A stretch of 34,964 nt of DNA from an uncultured Erysipelotrichaceae bacterium. Lineage in GTDB: Bacteria; Bacillota_I; Bacilli_A; RFN20; CAG-826. This document shows, one piece after another, positions 24,127 to 32,117 of the stretch (position 1 is the first letter of the stretch; every line of letters begins with the position of its first letter). Below the pieces are notes generated by a model. The model was not told where the DNA came from and ran no database searches. It was given only the letters and a program-made list of their open reading frames with translations. The translations under genes were made by a program, and so were the position numbers. The DNA lies in NCBI GenBank assembly GCA_902799855.1, contig CADCCA010000006.1:1-34964 (forward strand), in the 5' to 3' direction.

Positions 24127-24128
24127 AA

Positions 24129-25139
24129 ATGAAACAAAGAAGAAGCAGAAATAGTTTAAAAATTATTGCAGCGACTAGCTTGACTATTTTCTCATTGGCT
24201 TCTGTTTTTGTTGCAACTTATGCTTGGTTCTGTGCTAACGAGGAACTCGATAGTAGTGGCATGCAAATCCAAATTTCTAAAGCTTCAGGCAGATTGCAAC
24301 GCGTTTATTTCCATTCATTTGACGCTTCCGCTTCTTCAAATAGCACATTCAAATTTAATAAAGTTCCATTTGCGGAATATGAATATGACTGGGATCAAAA
24401 TACTATTAACGTTGTAGAAAACAATGTCAATTCATGGAGGTTAGGAGATTACTCCTGGACCGAAAAGAACCAATGTATGCTCATTGTTTTTGCGTTTGAT
24501 AAAGAATATACTTCCGCATCACAAGGAGATATGTTTGTTAGAGGCTTTACAGATGTTGGTGGCGATGATTTGGTTACAACTTATTCCGATGGTGGTGAAG
24601 CCTTATCTACAACAGGTGGTGGTTTCTTAGGTGCTAGAGATACCAACGGTACTCCGTTCTATACACTTCCACAAGAAGATATTTATGACGAAAATCATAA
24701 GGATCGTATTTTAAGACGTAGAGAACCAATGCTTGATGGAGAAGGCAACCAAATGTATGACAAGCAAGGTAGACCAAAATATTATGACTACTATGCATTA
24801 AGTTCAGTTGCGACATTCAGTCATACTACTTATGACAGCAGTTTTGATGCTACTTATGCACCAAATGCGACAGGCACAATTGATATTGCTACAAACAATC
24901 TTCAAACAACCGATGCGTTTACAACAATTAAAACCGATACTGACAAATATGTTTTTAATCAAGAGCCATATTTATTCAAATCTGATGGTAACAGCACCGT
25001 TAAATACGTAGCTTTAGTTGTTAATTATTCTCCTGATGCTATTGGTTATATTTATTCTACATATCTTGGCGATAGTGGTCTTAATAGATATGATAGTATT
25101 TTATATTTCACCTGCGATTGGCGATTAGAGGTGTTTTAG
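24129..25139 (+). CDS. Secreted TasA/CalY-like protein with AWF-type signal segment (locus A, first gene)
   Basis: A 336 aa exported protein. A basic N-terminus (KQRRSRNSLK) precedes one hydrophobic segment (about 10-33) ending in VATYAWFCANEEL, a pattern like the SipW-processed signal of TasA/CalY matrix-fibre proteins, where a small aromatic-rich motif follows the helix. The rest is acidic, Thr/Ser/Asn/Gly/Tyr-rich and beta-like, with no enzymatic motif. It has no LPxTG or type IV pilin cleavage motif. It is the first gene after the c-di-GMP riboswitch and ends 1 base before the large adhesin gene. A fibre or adhesin-partner role is inferred from signal type and context; no SipW-type peptidase is in the window. 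Confidence 0.7.
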   Translation: MKQRRSRNSLKIIAATSLTIFSLASVFVATYAWFCANEELDSSGMQIQISKASGRLQRVYFHSFDASASSNSTFKFNKVPFAEYEYDWDQNTINVVENNVNSWRLGDYSWTEKNQCMLIVFAFDKEYTSASQGDMFVRGFTDVGGDDLVTTYSDGGEALSTTGGGFLGARDTNGTPFYTLPQEDIYDENHKDRILRRREPMLDGEGNQMYDKQGRPKYYDYYALSSVATFSHTTYDSSFDATYAPNATGTIDIATNNLQTTDAFTTIKTDTDKYVFNQEPYLFKSDGNSTVKYVALVVNYSPDAIGYIYSTYLGDSGLNRYDSILYFTCDWRLEVF

Positions 25140-25140
25140 T

Positions 25141-28100
25141 ATGAAAAGTAGAAAACCTTTACTCGTCGCTTTAGGATCAACGCTTTTTACCGGCTTGGTT
25201 GCTGTCGGTATTACTATTGCTTGGCTTTCTCCATCTGCTCATATGAGAAATGAAGACAACCCAATTGAAGGCGTTGTGCAAGATAAGTACTATAACTCCG
25301 GTGACGGATTAACATATGATACCGCTTACGAGATTACTCAACCTCGTCACCTTTATAATTTGGCTTGGCTCCAATATTTAGGTTTCTATAACAAAAGCGA
25401 AGGTATTGATAACCACCAATTCTATTTCAAATTAGGCAATAATATTGATATGTCTCAATTCGGTCCAATTCCTCCAATTGGTACCGAAGACAACCCGTTC
25501 GTCGGTAATTTTGATGGACACGGGTACATTATTTCTGGTGTTACCGTGACTAACGATTTCGACGAATATGTCTCTCACCCAAGCGCGATTGATGGCTGGG
25601 ATAATGCAGATAAGAAACAGCCTCATATCCTTGGTCTTTTTGGTATTATCGGTGAATATCCTGATGGTAATAAACCAACAAATTATAGTTCTCAAATTAA
25701 TGAATTCGTCAATACGGGTGTCAGCAACGCTACCATCCAAACAGTAACCAACGACTCATTAATGGGTATTGCGGCTGGTTATGTTAGAGATTCTAATTTA
25801 AATGATGATCATAATGTTTTAGCAAATGTTATCGTTGATGATTCAACTATTTCTCTTCCTTCTTCTGGCGCTACAACATCATATGGTAAAGACGTTTCAG
25901 GAAATAATCTTGAAAATATTTCTGACTACACTTTAGTCGGTTACACAAATAATGTTTCCGATGTTGTTAAAGCTGACGAAACAGTTTACGGAATTAACAT
26001 TGATACGAATATTACATATAGCGCTTCTGAAAGTGGCAATATCGATGGTTGGGGCGGTTCTATTAATATGCTCAACCTATACGATAGAATCGTTGATATC
26101 CGTGATAACCATTCAACCGGCTTAACATCTTTTGACTGGAAGAAAAATCACGTTATTCGTCCAGGCGGTACAAAGAATGTTGCTGGTGATGACACAATAA
26201 TTGTCGCTGATAGTGATGTTGATACAGGTAGTTCTGCCTCTATTAACTTAAGACAATTCAATCGCTCCACAGGCGAAAACTACAAAGCTGGCAATTACAT
26301 GACAGCTCGAAGAGTCAACACTAATGCCCAAAACTATAATTACCTTACTGGGGGTATATATAACGTTTATAATTATCAAAAACTATATCATCACACAGGA
26401 CACGTTATTACTGTTGATGGTACTAACTATTTGACATGCACAAATCCTGCTAATTATGCAGCAACAACTTCTGCTTCTTCAGATACTGCTCTTATTTGGA
26501 CTGTTCCTGCGAGCGGAACTACCGGCAAGATTTACGCAAGATATAACAACATTGATTACTATCTTGCTGTGAACGGAACCTCTGTTATTTTAAGAACAAA
26601 TGCCGCTAATGGCACTACTTGGGAAATCGATAGAGATATCGCCGGCCATGTCCGCTATGTATATAACGGAAACTATTTAACATATGAAAATGGCTGGAAA
26701 ATGGTGGGCTTGCCAACTCTAAGAGAAGAACCAGTTGATCCAGAAGAACCAATTGATCCAGTTGAACCAACAGAACCACAGTTATCCGATTATTCTAGTC
26801 ATGCTAATGAATATCAAATATCAGATGGTGATTACTATCTAAAATATAGCGGCGGCACTGGCGTTTTCTCAACCGGTTATTCGGATAGTTATTGGCATTT
26901 AACAAATCCTAATGGCTCAACAACAAAAATCTATGTTAATGACAATGGCACCATTCGTTATGTTCGTGTTGCAAGCACTACTGGTAGTTCTAATGCTAGT
27001 TTTACCACCACAGAATCTAGTGGTACCACTTGGAGTAAAGGTGGAACAAACCAATTCTATTATCGTTCTGGTAACCGCTATTACTATTTAAATCGTCGCT
27101 ACAATAATAATTTATATGTTACAAGAGGCGGTAATAATGCTGCTCTTAATCTTTCTTATGCGACTTCGTTTACTCTTACACCTATGAGCACAATTCTTTA
27201 TAACGAAGCTCACGAACAATGGGAAACAGACCATGCTGCTTGGGCGACTGCTCATGCTTCATTTCCTGCTGCCCATGCCGCTTGGGAAACTGCCCATGCC
27301 AATTATCTTATCGATCATGCCAACTGGGTAAATGAACGTAATGCTTGGGTTGAAGAAATGGCTGCTTTGCATCCGATTACTTTAGAATCTGCAACAAGAG
27401 ATGGCCCAGATATTGATGCCGTTTATGACAGAACTGAGTATGGAATGGAATACGCATCAGAAAATACATCGTTCTTCCCGTTGAATGTTGTTAAAGATGA
27501 TGAAGAAACACATACTGCCACAACAAATAATATTGCCAATTATCATCCAAAACAAACAAATACTGGTTATATCACAGTCGGATCAACTTTCACACCGACT
27601 GATACTAACTTGCATAGAAACGTTAGTACCATGCGTGTTTCTCGCTATAATGCTGTTGGTAGTACTAGTACCAGTCACCCAGATGGCGGCAATATTCAAC
27701 ACAGCTTCAAAACAGGCGATACTAGCCTCCATGATGTTAAAACGATTAACTCTAGTGGCAATGTTGTTAGCATAACAGATTCGGTTGCTGAAACATTTGA
27801 AAAGTACACTGATACAAAAGCATCGTTCGAAAATATTTTGACTTCTAGTAGTGCTGTTTCTAGCGGGACAAGATATCTATATGGTTTGCACTTTATGGAT
27901 GCCACAATTTCTATGGACCATATTCTTAATGCTGACTGGGTCAATATTGGTGGCGTTCAAAAAACCAACTATGATTTACCAGTCAACGGTATTGACTTCA
28001 ATTTAAAAGAAGCTGGTTTTATTAATTTCTTTGCCGGTGCTTATTTCAGTGATGAAGTTAATTCATTCTTCTCTTTGCATAAAGTTGTTAGAAGCGGTAA

Positions 28101-28470
28101 TACAATCACGAATATTCTTGAGATTGAAGAAATTCTTAAGGATGCTACTACAACAGCAAAGAACCATTCATACGTTTATAAATTGAAAGATAAAAATGGA
28201 AATACTACATACTCATGCCCATATTCTCTTAACGCTCAAGGAACCAAAACTTCTTTGGTAAATGGCAAAGACCCAGAAGCTAATGATTTAACTTATTCTC
28301 AATTACCAAGTGGATACAAGGCTGCTGGATCCTCATGCTTCTCAACAAGCCAAATTAAAATCGATAGTGATATTACTAGTAATTTTGAATATTGCTTCTA
28401 TTTTGAAATCCCAATGATAAGTTCGTCACAGAAGAGAATTCATATCAATACCCTGTTGGTGTTGCTTTAG
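25141..28470 (+). CDS. Large GLUG-type beta-rich surface protein, 5' part (frameshifted, locus A)
   Basis: 1109 aa to a premature stop. An N-terminal membrane segment (about 5-30, ending ITIAWLSPS) is followed by a beta-helix-like module: DGLTYDTAYEITQPRHLYNL, FYFKLGNNIDM, NFDGHGYIISGVTV and GLFGII, characteristic of GLUG-type adhesins. Next are two Tyr/Asn/Thr-rich beta modules (about 400-520 and 560-685) joined by a Pro-Glu linker (PVDPEEPIDPVEPTEP). Seven His/Trp heptads follow (residues 690-738), then another beta-rich region. The last about 19 residues after FYFEIP are out of frame; the true reading continues at 28413 in the -1 frame to 29303, for about 1387 aa. RBS AGAGGTG overlaps the end of the previous gene. 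It is paralogous to the protein at 32118. Confidence 0.75.
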   Translation: MKSRKPLLVALGSTLFTGLVAVGITIAWLSPSAHMRNEDNPIEGVVQDKYYNSGDGLTYDTAYEITQPRHLYNLAWLQYLGFYNKSEGIDNHQFYFKLGNNIDMSQFGPIPPIGTEDNPFVGNFDGHGYIISGVTVTNDFDEYVSHPSAIDGWDNADKKQPHILGLFGIIGEYPDGNKPTNYSSQINEFVNTGVSNATIQTVTNDSLMGIAAGYVRDSNLNDDHNVLANVIVDDSTISLPSSGATTSYGKDVSGNNLENISDYTLVGYTNNVSDVVKADETVYGINIDTNITYSASESGNIDGWGGSINMLNLYDRIVDIRDNHSTGLTSFDWKKNHVIRPGGTKNVAGDDTIIVADSDVDTGSSASINLRQFNRSTGENYKAGNYMTARRVNTNAQNYNYLTGGIYNVYNYQKLYHHTGHVITVDGTNYLTCTNPANYAATTSASSDTALIWTVPASGTTGKIYARYNNIDYYLAVNGTSVILRTNAANGTTWEIDRDIAGHVRYVYNGNYLTYENGWKMVGLPTLREEPVDPEEPIDPVEPTEPQLSDYSSHANEYQISDGDYYLKYSGGTGVFSTGYSDSYWHLTNPNGSTTKIYVNDNGTIRYVRVASTTGSSNASFTTTESSGTTWSKGGTNQFYYRSGNRYYYLNRRYNNNLYVTRGGNNAALNLSYATSFTLTPMSTILYNEAHEQWETDHAAWATAHASFPAAHAAWETAHANYLIDHANWVNERNAWVEEMAALHPITLESATRDGPDIDAVYDRTEYGMEYASENTSFFPLNVVKDDEETHTATTNNIANYHPKQTNTGYITVGSTFTPTDTNLHRNVSTMRVSRYNAVGSTSTSHPDGGNIQHSFKTGDTSLHDVKTINSSGNVVSITDSVAETFEKYTDTKASFENILTSSSAVSSGTRYLYGLHFMDATISMDHILNADWVNIGGVQKTNYDLPVNGIDFNLKEAGFINFFAGAYFSDEVNSFFSLHKVVRSGNTITNILEIEEILKDATTTAKNHSYVYKLKDKNGNTTYSCPYSLNAQGTKTSLVNGKDPEANDLTYSQLPSGYKAAGSSCFSTSQIKIDSDITSNFEYCFYFEIPMISSSQKRIHINTLLVLL
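27208..27354 (+). repeat. Seven consecutive 21-base (7-residue) AHAxW repeats
   Basis: Translated in frame, the units are AHEQWET, DHAAWAT, AHASFPA, AHAAWET, AHANYLI, DHANWVN, ERNAWVE. His is at position 2 (six of seven units) and an aromatic residue at position 5 (all seven). This is a heptad array, so probably a helical rod or coiled coil between beta modules of the adhesin. Confidence 0.85.
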
Positions 28471-29303
28471 TTAGCATTCCAGATATCGGAGACATCGGAA
28501 CGAACGCTACTGTCATCAATGTTGACGCTTTGATTGATGATTCTGATTCTGCTTGTATGGTTATTGAGGCCACGGCTACAGGTGATTATGGCATTGATAG
28601 AAATACCGTTGATAATAACAACGATGATGTTGCCTTATCGCGACATAATCAGACGTTGGCGCCACCTGTTTACGCTGGTGATAACATTACAAAGGTTCAC
28701 GAAGAAGGCGACTCTGCAAATATCGCGCCACGATCTATTACCCATAGTAATTTCACGATCAAGAGGGTGACTTATTACGATTACATCGTTAACGCAGACT
28801 CCCTTTACGTTACTACTGTTACTGATAGATCAGATGGCTTAAGAACCATTGTTCAATCTTTATATAATGGTGATTCAGTTGATTCAAAAAAACTTGTTGC
28901 AACATATACTTATGACGGCACAAATGCAACAGCTGCTCAACTTGCCAGCATGAAGATTTACAACAGTGACAACCATGGTATTAAGTTCACAGTTGATCAA
29001 TTAACCGATAAACAAAGCGGCTTAGTGATTGCTGACAATAAGATGCCAAGCAATGTTGTAGTCACGTTCAAATTATTCTTGAACGGGTCAAGCGAGTTCG
29101 ATCCATGTCCGGTGTTAATCGCCACAGTTGATGGTTCTGTTAGCACAAGTAAGAACTACTTGTTTGATAGTTACAAGTTCGAATTAACATCTGAAAACAA
29201 TGGATCAGTAATTAAGGTCACTGTTTGGGACGGCACTCATGAAGTTTACTTCGCAACCTATGCTGTAACTGGTGCGCCGCAAACAATTACAATCGCATTG
29301 TAA
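28407..29303 (+). pseudogene. 3' part of the locus A surface protein, out of frame by -1
   Basis: The frame is open from 28407 after a TGA and reads NPNDKFVTEENSYQYPVGVA, a natural continuation of FYFEIP in the upstream frame. Adding one A to CCAATG near 28411-28416 (giving CCAAATG) would join the two into one protein reading FEIPNDKF. The first ATG in this frame is 28557, with no RBS, so independent translation is unlikely. The fragment holds about 295 residues of beta-rich sequence ending GAPQTITIAL. Whether this is a real mutation, phase variation or a sequencing error cannot be told from one sequence. Confidence 0.75.
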
Positions 29304-29319
29304 AAAAAGCCATTCAAAT

Positions 29320-29354
29320 AAGCGTTATTAGCGCATTGCTAGTAGCGCTTTTTT
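29320..29354 (+). terminator. Intrinsic terminator of locus A
   Basis: Stem AAGCGTTAT / GTAGCGCTT with an inner TAGC / GCTA stem and a run of six T. It lies 17 bases after the stop of the adhesin fragment. The remaining gene-free DNA to 29491 has only A+T-rich sequence and a TTTGTTC / GAACAAA inverted repeat (29448-29467). Confidence 0.88.
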
Positions 29355-29491
29355 CACAGTATAAAATTAACCTATTATTTGAATAAGAATCCAACAAAAA
29401 AATATGTGATCAATTACGCAAAAATCAGCGTTAATTCCTCATAGTTTTTTGTTCTTTTCTGAACAAATTAATATTTTTATTCCCCGAAATA

Positions 29492-29520
29492 TTGACACAC
29501 TTATCAAATAGTGATAAAAC
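29492..29520 (+). promoter_or_regulatory. Promoter of surface locus B
   Basis: Consensus -35 TTGACA (29492-29497), 17-base spacer, -10 TAAAAC (29515-29520) within TGATAAA. Transcription would start at about 29527, immediately before the aptamer. Confidence 0.72.
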
Positions 29521-29528
29521 TATTTAGA

Positions 29529-29601
29529 GAGAAAAGAGCAAAACCGGAGTAATCCGGCGACGCAAAACTATAGGGTCTCATGAAAGATAGCCAGCAACCT
29601 C
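29529..29601 (+). promoter_or_regulatory. Cyclic-di-GMP-I (GEMM-I) riboswitch aptamer, locus B
   Basis: Same layout as at 23951: GAGAAAAGAGCAAAA, a stem CCGGA / TCCGG capped by the GNRA loop GTAA, GACGCAAAAC, AGGGTCT and AGATAGCCAGCAACC. The first stem differs from locus A by compensated changes (ACTGGA/TCCAGT versus ACCGGA/TCCGGC-type), which supports a functional fold. It precedes the three genes of locus B. Confidence 0.92.
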
Positions 29602-29653
29602 AATTGTGCAAACGATTGGGGTTTTATAATCTTCAAAAAGATAGCCAGTTGCC
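29585..29653 (+). repeat. Duplicated 3' strand of the c-di-GMP aptamer, locus B
   Basis: Copy A AGATAGCCAGCAACC (29585-29599) and copy B AGATAGCCAGTTGCC (29639-29653) share their first ten bases and differ at three positions. The distance between copies is 54 bases in both loci. Confidence 0.78.
29596..29632 (+). terminator. First terminator-like hairpin of riboswitch B
   Basis: Stem AACCTCAAT / ATTGGGGTT with a 10-base loop, then TTTATAATCTT. The 5' arm overlaps the 3' end of the aptamer as in locus A. Confidence 0.7.
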
Positions 29654-29702
29654 TTAGTGATATGTAATATCACTACTATATTAGGCGGCTGGCATTTTAT
29701 TT
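29644..29702 (+). terminator. Second terminator-like hairpin of riboswitch B
   Basis: Outer stem GCCAGTTGCCT (29644-29654) / AGGCGGCTGGC (29683-29693), 11 pairs with two G-U; inner stem GTGATA / TATCAC; then ATTTTATTT. The 5' arm is copy B of the aptamer strand. ATG 29710 follows with no SD at normal spacing. Confidence 0.75.
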
Positions 29703-29709
29703 ACAGTTT

Positions 29710-30582
29710 ATGAAAAATAAAAGGATTGCGACAAGACTAAAAATTGTGGGTGCGACATTGACCGCAATCTTTTCCTTGTTCTCAGTCTTTACTGCAACTT
29801 ATGCTTGGTTTGCCGCTAATAAAGAAGTTTCTGTGACTGGAATGTCTGTTAAAGTCAAAGCTTTAGAAGGCATTGAGTTCAATTTATATTATTTAGACTA
29901 TTTCGGGATTAGAAATGGTGCTGGTTATAAGGATGGCAATTACGATACAGTTGCCCATTCTTTTGCAGGCTATGAGTTAGCGGCCGCTAATCCAGTTTTC
30001 AAAGAGGTCAATTTTGATACTGATGGTACTGTGATTGATGATCCTGATTACAATTTAGATCCAACTAGTATCAATCATTTATGGCCAAATCATAAACTCA
30101 CTTACGCTATTGAATTAACTGGTGGCACATTACATTCTTTCAATTTGGATTCATGGGGTGAAATAACTTCACCAAGCGTTCTCACTAGAATCGATGATGA
30201 AGATGTTGAAATCCATCTTTCCTGGGCTATCAATATCTATGGCGGAGCCTATTATGTCACTAATACTGGTGAAGAAAATGTCCTTGCTGATATCTCCACT
30301 GGTTTTGCTTCATATATAGCAGACAATACCGTTGAAGATAAGTTCCTTTATAGTGAATCCAATATGGCGCCAGATGAAAAGCCAGCGATTAATATTGTTG
30401 ATTCCATCTCTGGTTCCGCTGGTGGTTCTACACGTGTAATCTTGTATTTCTCCATCGAATTTTCCGATGATAGCAGTACTTACTATTCATATAACAATCC
30501 GTATTATACGAAAGACGAATTAGGAAATAGCAATTGCTACGAAAAACTTTCCTTAACCGATCTTTCTTTCAAATTGTCATAG
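29710..30582 (+). CDS. Secreted TasA/CalY-like protein with AWF-type signal segment (locus B, first gene)
   Basis: A 290 aa paralogue of the protein at 24129. The N-termini match closely: a basic start, LKIVGATLTAIFSLFSVFTA as membrane segment (about 10-30), then TYAWFAANKEV and a GMSVKV strand. The remainder is acidic and beta-rich, without cysteines in the exported part except one near the end, and without known catalytic motifs. This is the layout of TasA/CalY-type matrix subunits that are processed by a SipW-like peptidase and assemble into fibres; that assembly is an inference. First gene after riboswitch B. Its stop overlaps the RBS AGGAGGGG of the next gene. Confidence 0.72.
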   Translation: MKNKRIATRLKIVGATLTAIFSLFSVFTATYAWFAANKEVSVTGMSVKVKALEGIEFNLYYLDYFGIRNGAGYKDGNYDTVAHSFAGYELAAANPVFKEVNFDTDGTVIDDPDYNLDPTSINHLWPNHKLTYAIELTGGTLHSFNLDSWGEITSPSVLTRIDDEDVEIHLSWAINIYGGAYYVTNTGEENVLADISTGFASYIADNTVEDKFLYSESNMAPDEKPAINIVDSISGSAGGSTRVILYFSIEFSDDSSTYYSYNNPYYTKDELGNSNCYEKLSLTDLSFKLS

Positions 30583-30592
30583 GAGGGGAACG

Positions 30593-32116
30593 ATGAAACT
30601 ATTAAGTGGCATTAAAAAGATCTTCTCCAAGAAAGGCAACAATCACATCAAGATTGTCGCTTTTGTCGCGTTTGTTATTGGTAATTTAGCCGCTTTATCA
30701 GTTGCCACTTTAGCGTGGTTTGGCGTTAATGTTAGAGACTCAGTTATTGATATGGTGACTGGTGATCTTGATGTTGAAGTTAACAAAGTCACTGCTTATA
30801 AATACGTTTACCCATATTATCCTAACTCCACAGAATTCATTAACTACGATACTGATGGTGTGATTAAACAATACGTCATTGAAGACCACGTTCTTACATA
30901 TGATGATACTGACGTCGATGATATCGCTATTTCTTCCGATAACGCCACAATCACTCTAGGCACTAGAAATGAAGGAACATTCACAACTGATTCCGCTAGT
31001 GCAACCAGTAAAAACGTTTGTGTCCCTTCAACAGTAGCCCCTGCCATTTATAAACCAGAATTTAGATATTACCTCATCGGGGACGGTCTTTTCTGTGGTG
31101 TTAATAGTAATTGGTCAATCACTGATTCACCTGCCTTTGCTTTAAGAGAAAGCGTCACCAACGAAAGAGCAGCAGTTCTTCAAGATGTTGTTGTTTCTGC
31201 AGGTTCCTCATTCGCACTTCTCGAAGTATTAGAAGAAATTGTCGTGGGTAACGTTACATATTCATATAACTACTTCCCAATTGACTCCATTGCTGAAAGC
31301 GCTTCTCCATTTAGAGTGATTGATGACGATAGTGATGGTCATGGCGATAGACTACTTTGCTTAAGAAGTGGCATTTATACATTCACATATTCACCAAATC
31401 AATTAAGTATTGAATTACGTACTCAAAATGCTGGTGCTAAAAAGGATATTTCTGTTATCACCAATAACTCTCTTGACCCAACCAAAATCAGTATTGATTA
31501 CGCTGGTCATACAAACAAAAATAACCCAAGTGAACCTAATTACTTCCCAGATATCAGCGATTACATGCCAACCGCTATTTATGAGCAAAACACCACATTA
31601 GTGTTAGATGTTGAACTCAACTTCAAAAACGCTAATCCTGTGGATGCTAGTTTGAAGATTGAAAGAACAGCGGCTACAAGTAATTCCATCTATAACATCA
31701 CTAATAAATACGAAGATGAAACGCACTTCTTAAATGACGCTACTTTAAGAGCGTCTGATTTTTATAACTTCTACGCTAAATTCACTAAGACTCCATATGC
31801 TACAACCGATGCTTTGTGGACAGATATCCATCACATTGCGGATTCAGATTCACAAAAATTTGCTAACGATACCACATATGATAGAACAATTGACTGTACA
31901 CTCAATCTAAAAGAACTAGATGATTCTTTAGTGGTAGATGCCACTGACCCAGAAAGTCTCACTCCTAACATTTATCATTGTTATATCGCTATTGAATATG
32001 ATTATGAACACTGCGAATATTTCTTAAATAAAAACCGCCTTGGTAAAACATATATTTTGGACCGTGATTTTGGTTTCCATTTCTCTGGTATCCAACATTT
32101 AGAGGAGGGAGCATAA
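30593..32116 (+). CDS. Secreted TasA/CalY-like protein, larger subunit (locus B, second gene)
   Basis: A 507 aa exported protein. After a Lys-rich N-terminus, residues about 22-46 form one hydrophobic segment ending VATLAWFGVNVRDS, followed by VTGDLDVEVNKV. That segment resembles the TasA N-terminus, where a W/F motif is followed by a SGTLDL-like strand. The rest is a Thr/Ser/Asp/Asn-rich beta protein with no recognised enzyme motif. Locus A has no counterpart of this gene. RBS AGGAGGGG lies 5-6 bases before the ATG, stronger than any site in front of the riboswitch-linked first genes. It is followed 1 base later by the large adhesin gene. Confidence 0.72.
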   Translation: MKLLSGIKKIFSKKGNNHIKIVAFVAFVIGNLAALSVATLAWFGVNVRDSVIDMVTGDLDVEVNKVTAYKYVYPYYPNSTEFINYDTDGVIKQYVIEDHVLTYDDTDVDDIAISSDNATITLGTRNEGTFTTDSASATSKNVCVPSTVAPAIYKPEFRYYLIGDGLFCGVNSNWSITDSPAFALRESVTNERAAVLQDVVVSAGSSFALLEVLEEIVVGNVTYSYNYFPIDSIAESASPFRVIDDDSDGHGDRLLCLRSGIYTFTYSPNQLSIELRTQNAGAKKDISVITNNSLDPTKISIDYAGHTNKNNPSEPNYFPDISDYMPTAIYEQNTTLVLDVELNFKNANPVDASLKIERTAATSNSIYNITNKYEDETHFLNDATLRASDFYNFYAKFTKTPYATTDALWTDIHHIADSDSQKFANDTTYDRTIDCTLNLKELDDSLVVDATDPESLTPNIYHCYIAIEYDYEHCEYFLNKNRLGKTYILDRDFGFHFSGIQHLEEGA

Positions 32117-32117
32117 T

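Noticed and set aside
24129..24240. Type IV pilin-like N-terminus for the AWF proteins
   Set aside because: There is no G/A followed by FxxxE at the start of the hydrophobic segment; the aromatic AWF motif lies at its C-terminal end, as in TasA/CalY-type signals.
27208..27354. The 21-base repeats as a CRISPR array or DNA-level tandem repeat
   Set aside because: Units are in-frame heptads with variable DNA sequence, without constant repeats or spacers; the signal is at protein level.
28401..28420. Programmed -1 ribosomal frameshift in the adhesin gene
   Set aside because: No X XXY YYZ slippery heptamer and no obvious stimulatory stem directly downstream; a single missing A explains the break more simply.
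28530..28560. A separate gene starting at TTG 28530 or ATG 28557
   Set aside because: No ribosome-binding site or signal segment, and the frame is open further upstream, where it continues the preceding surface protein.
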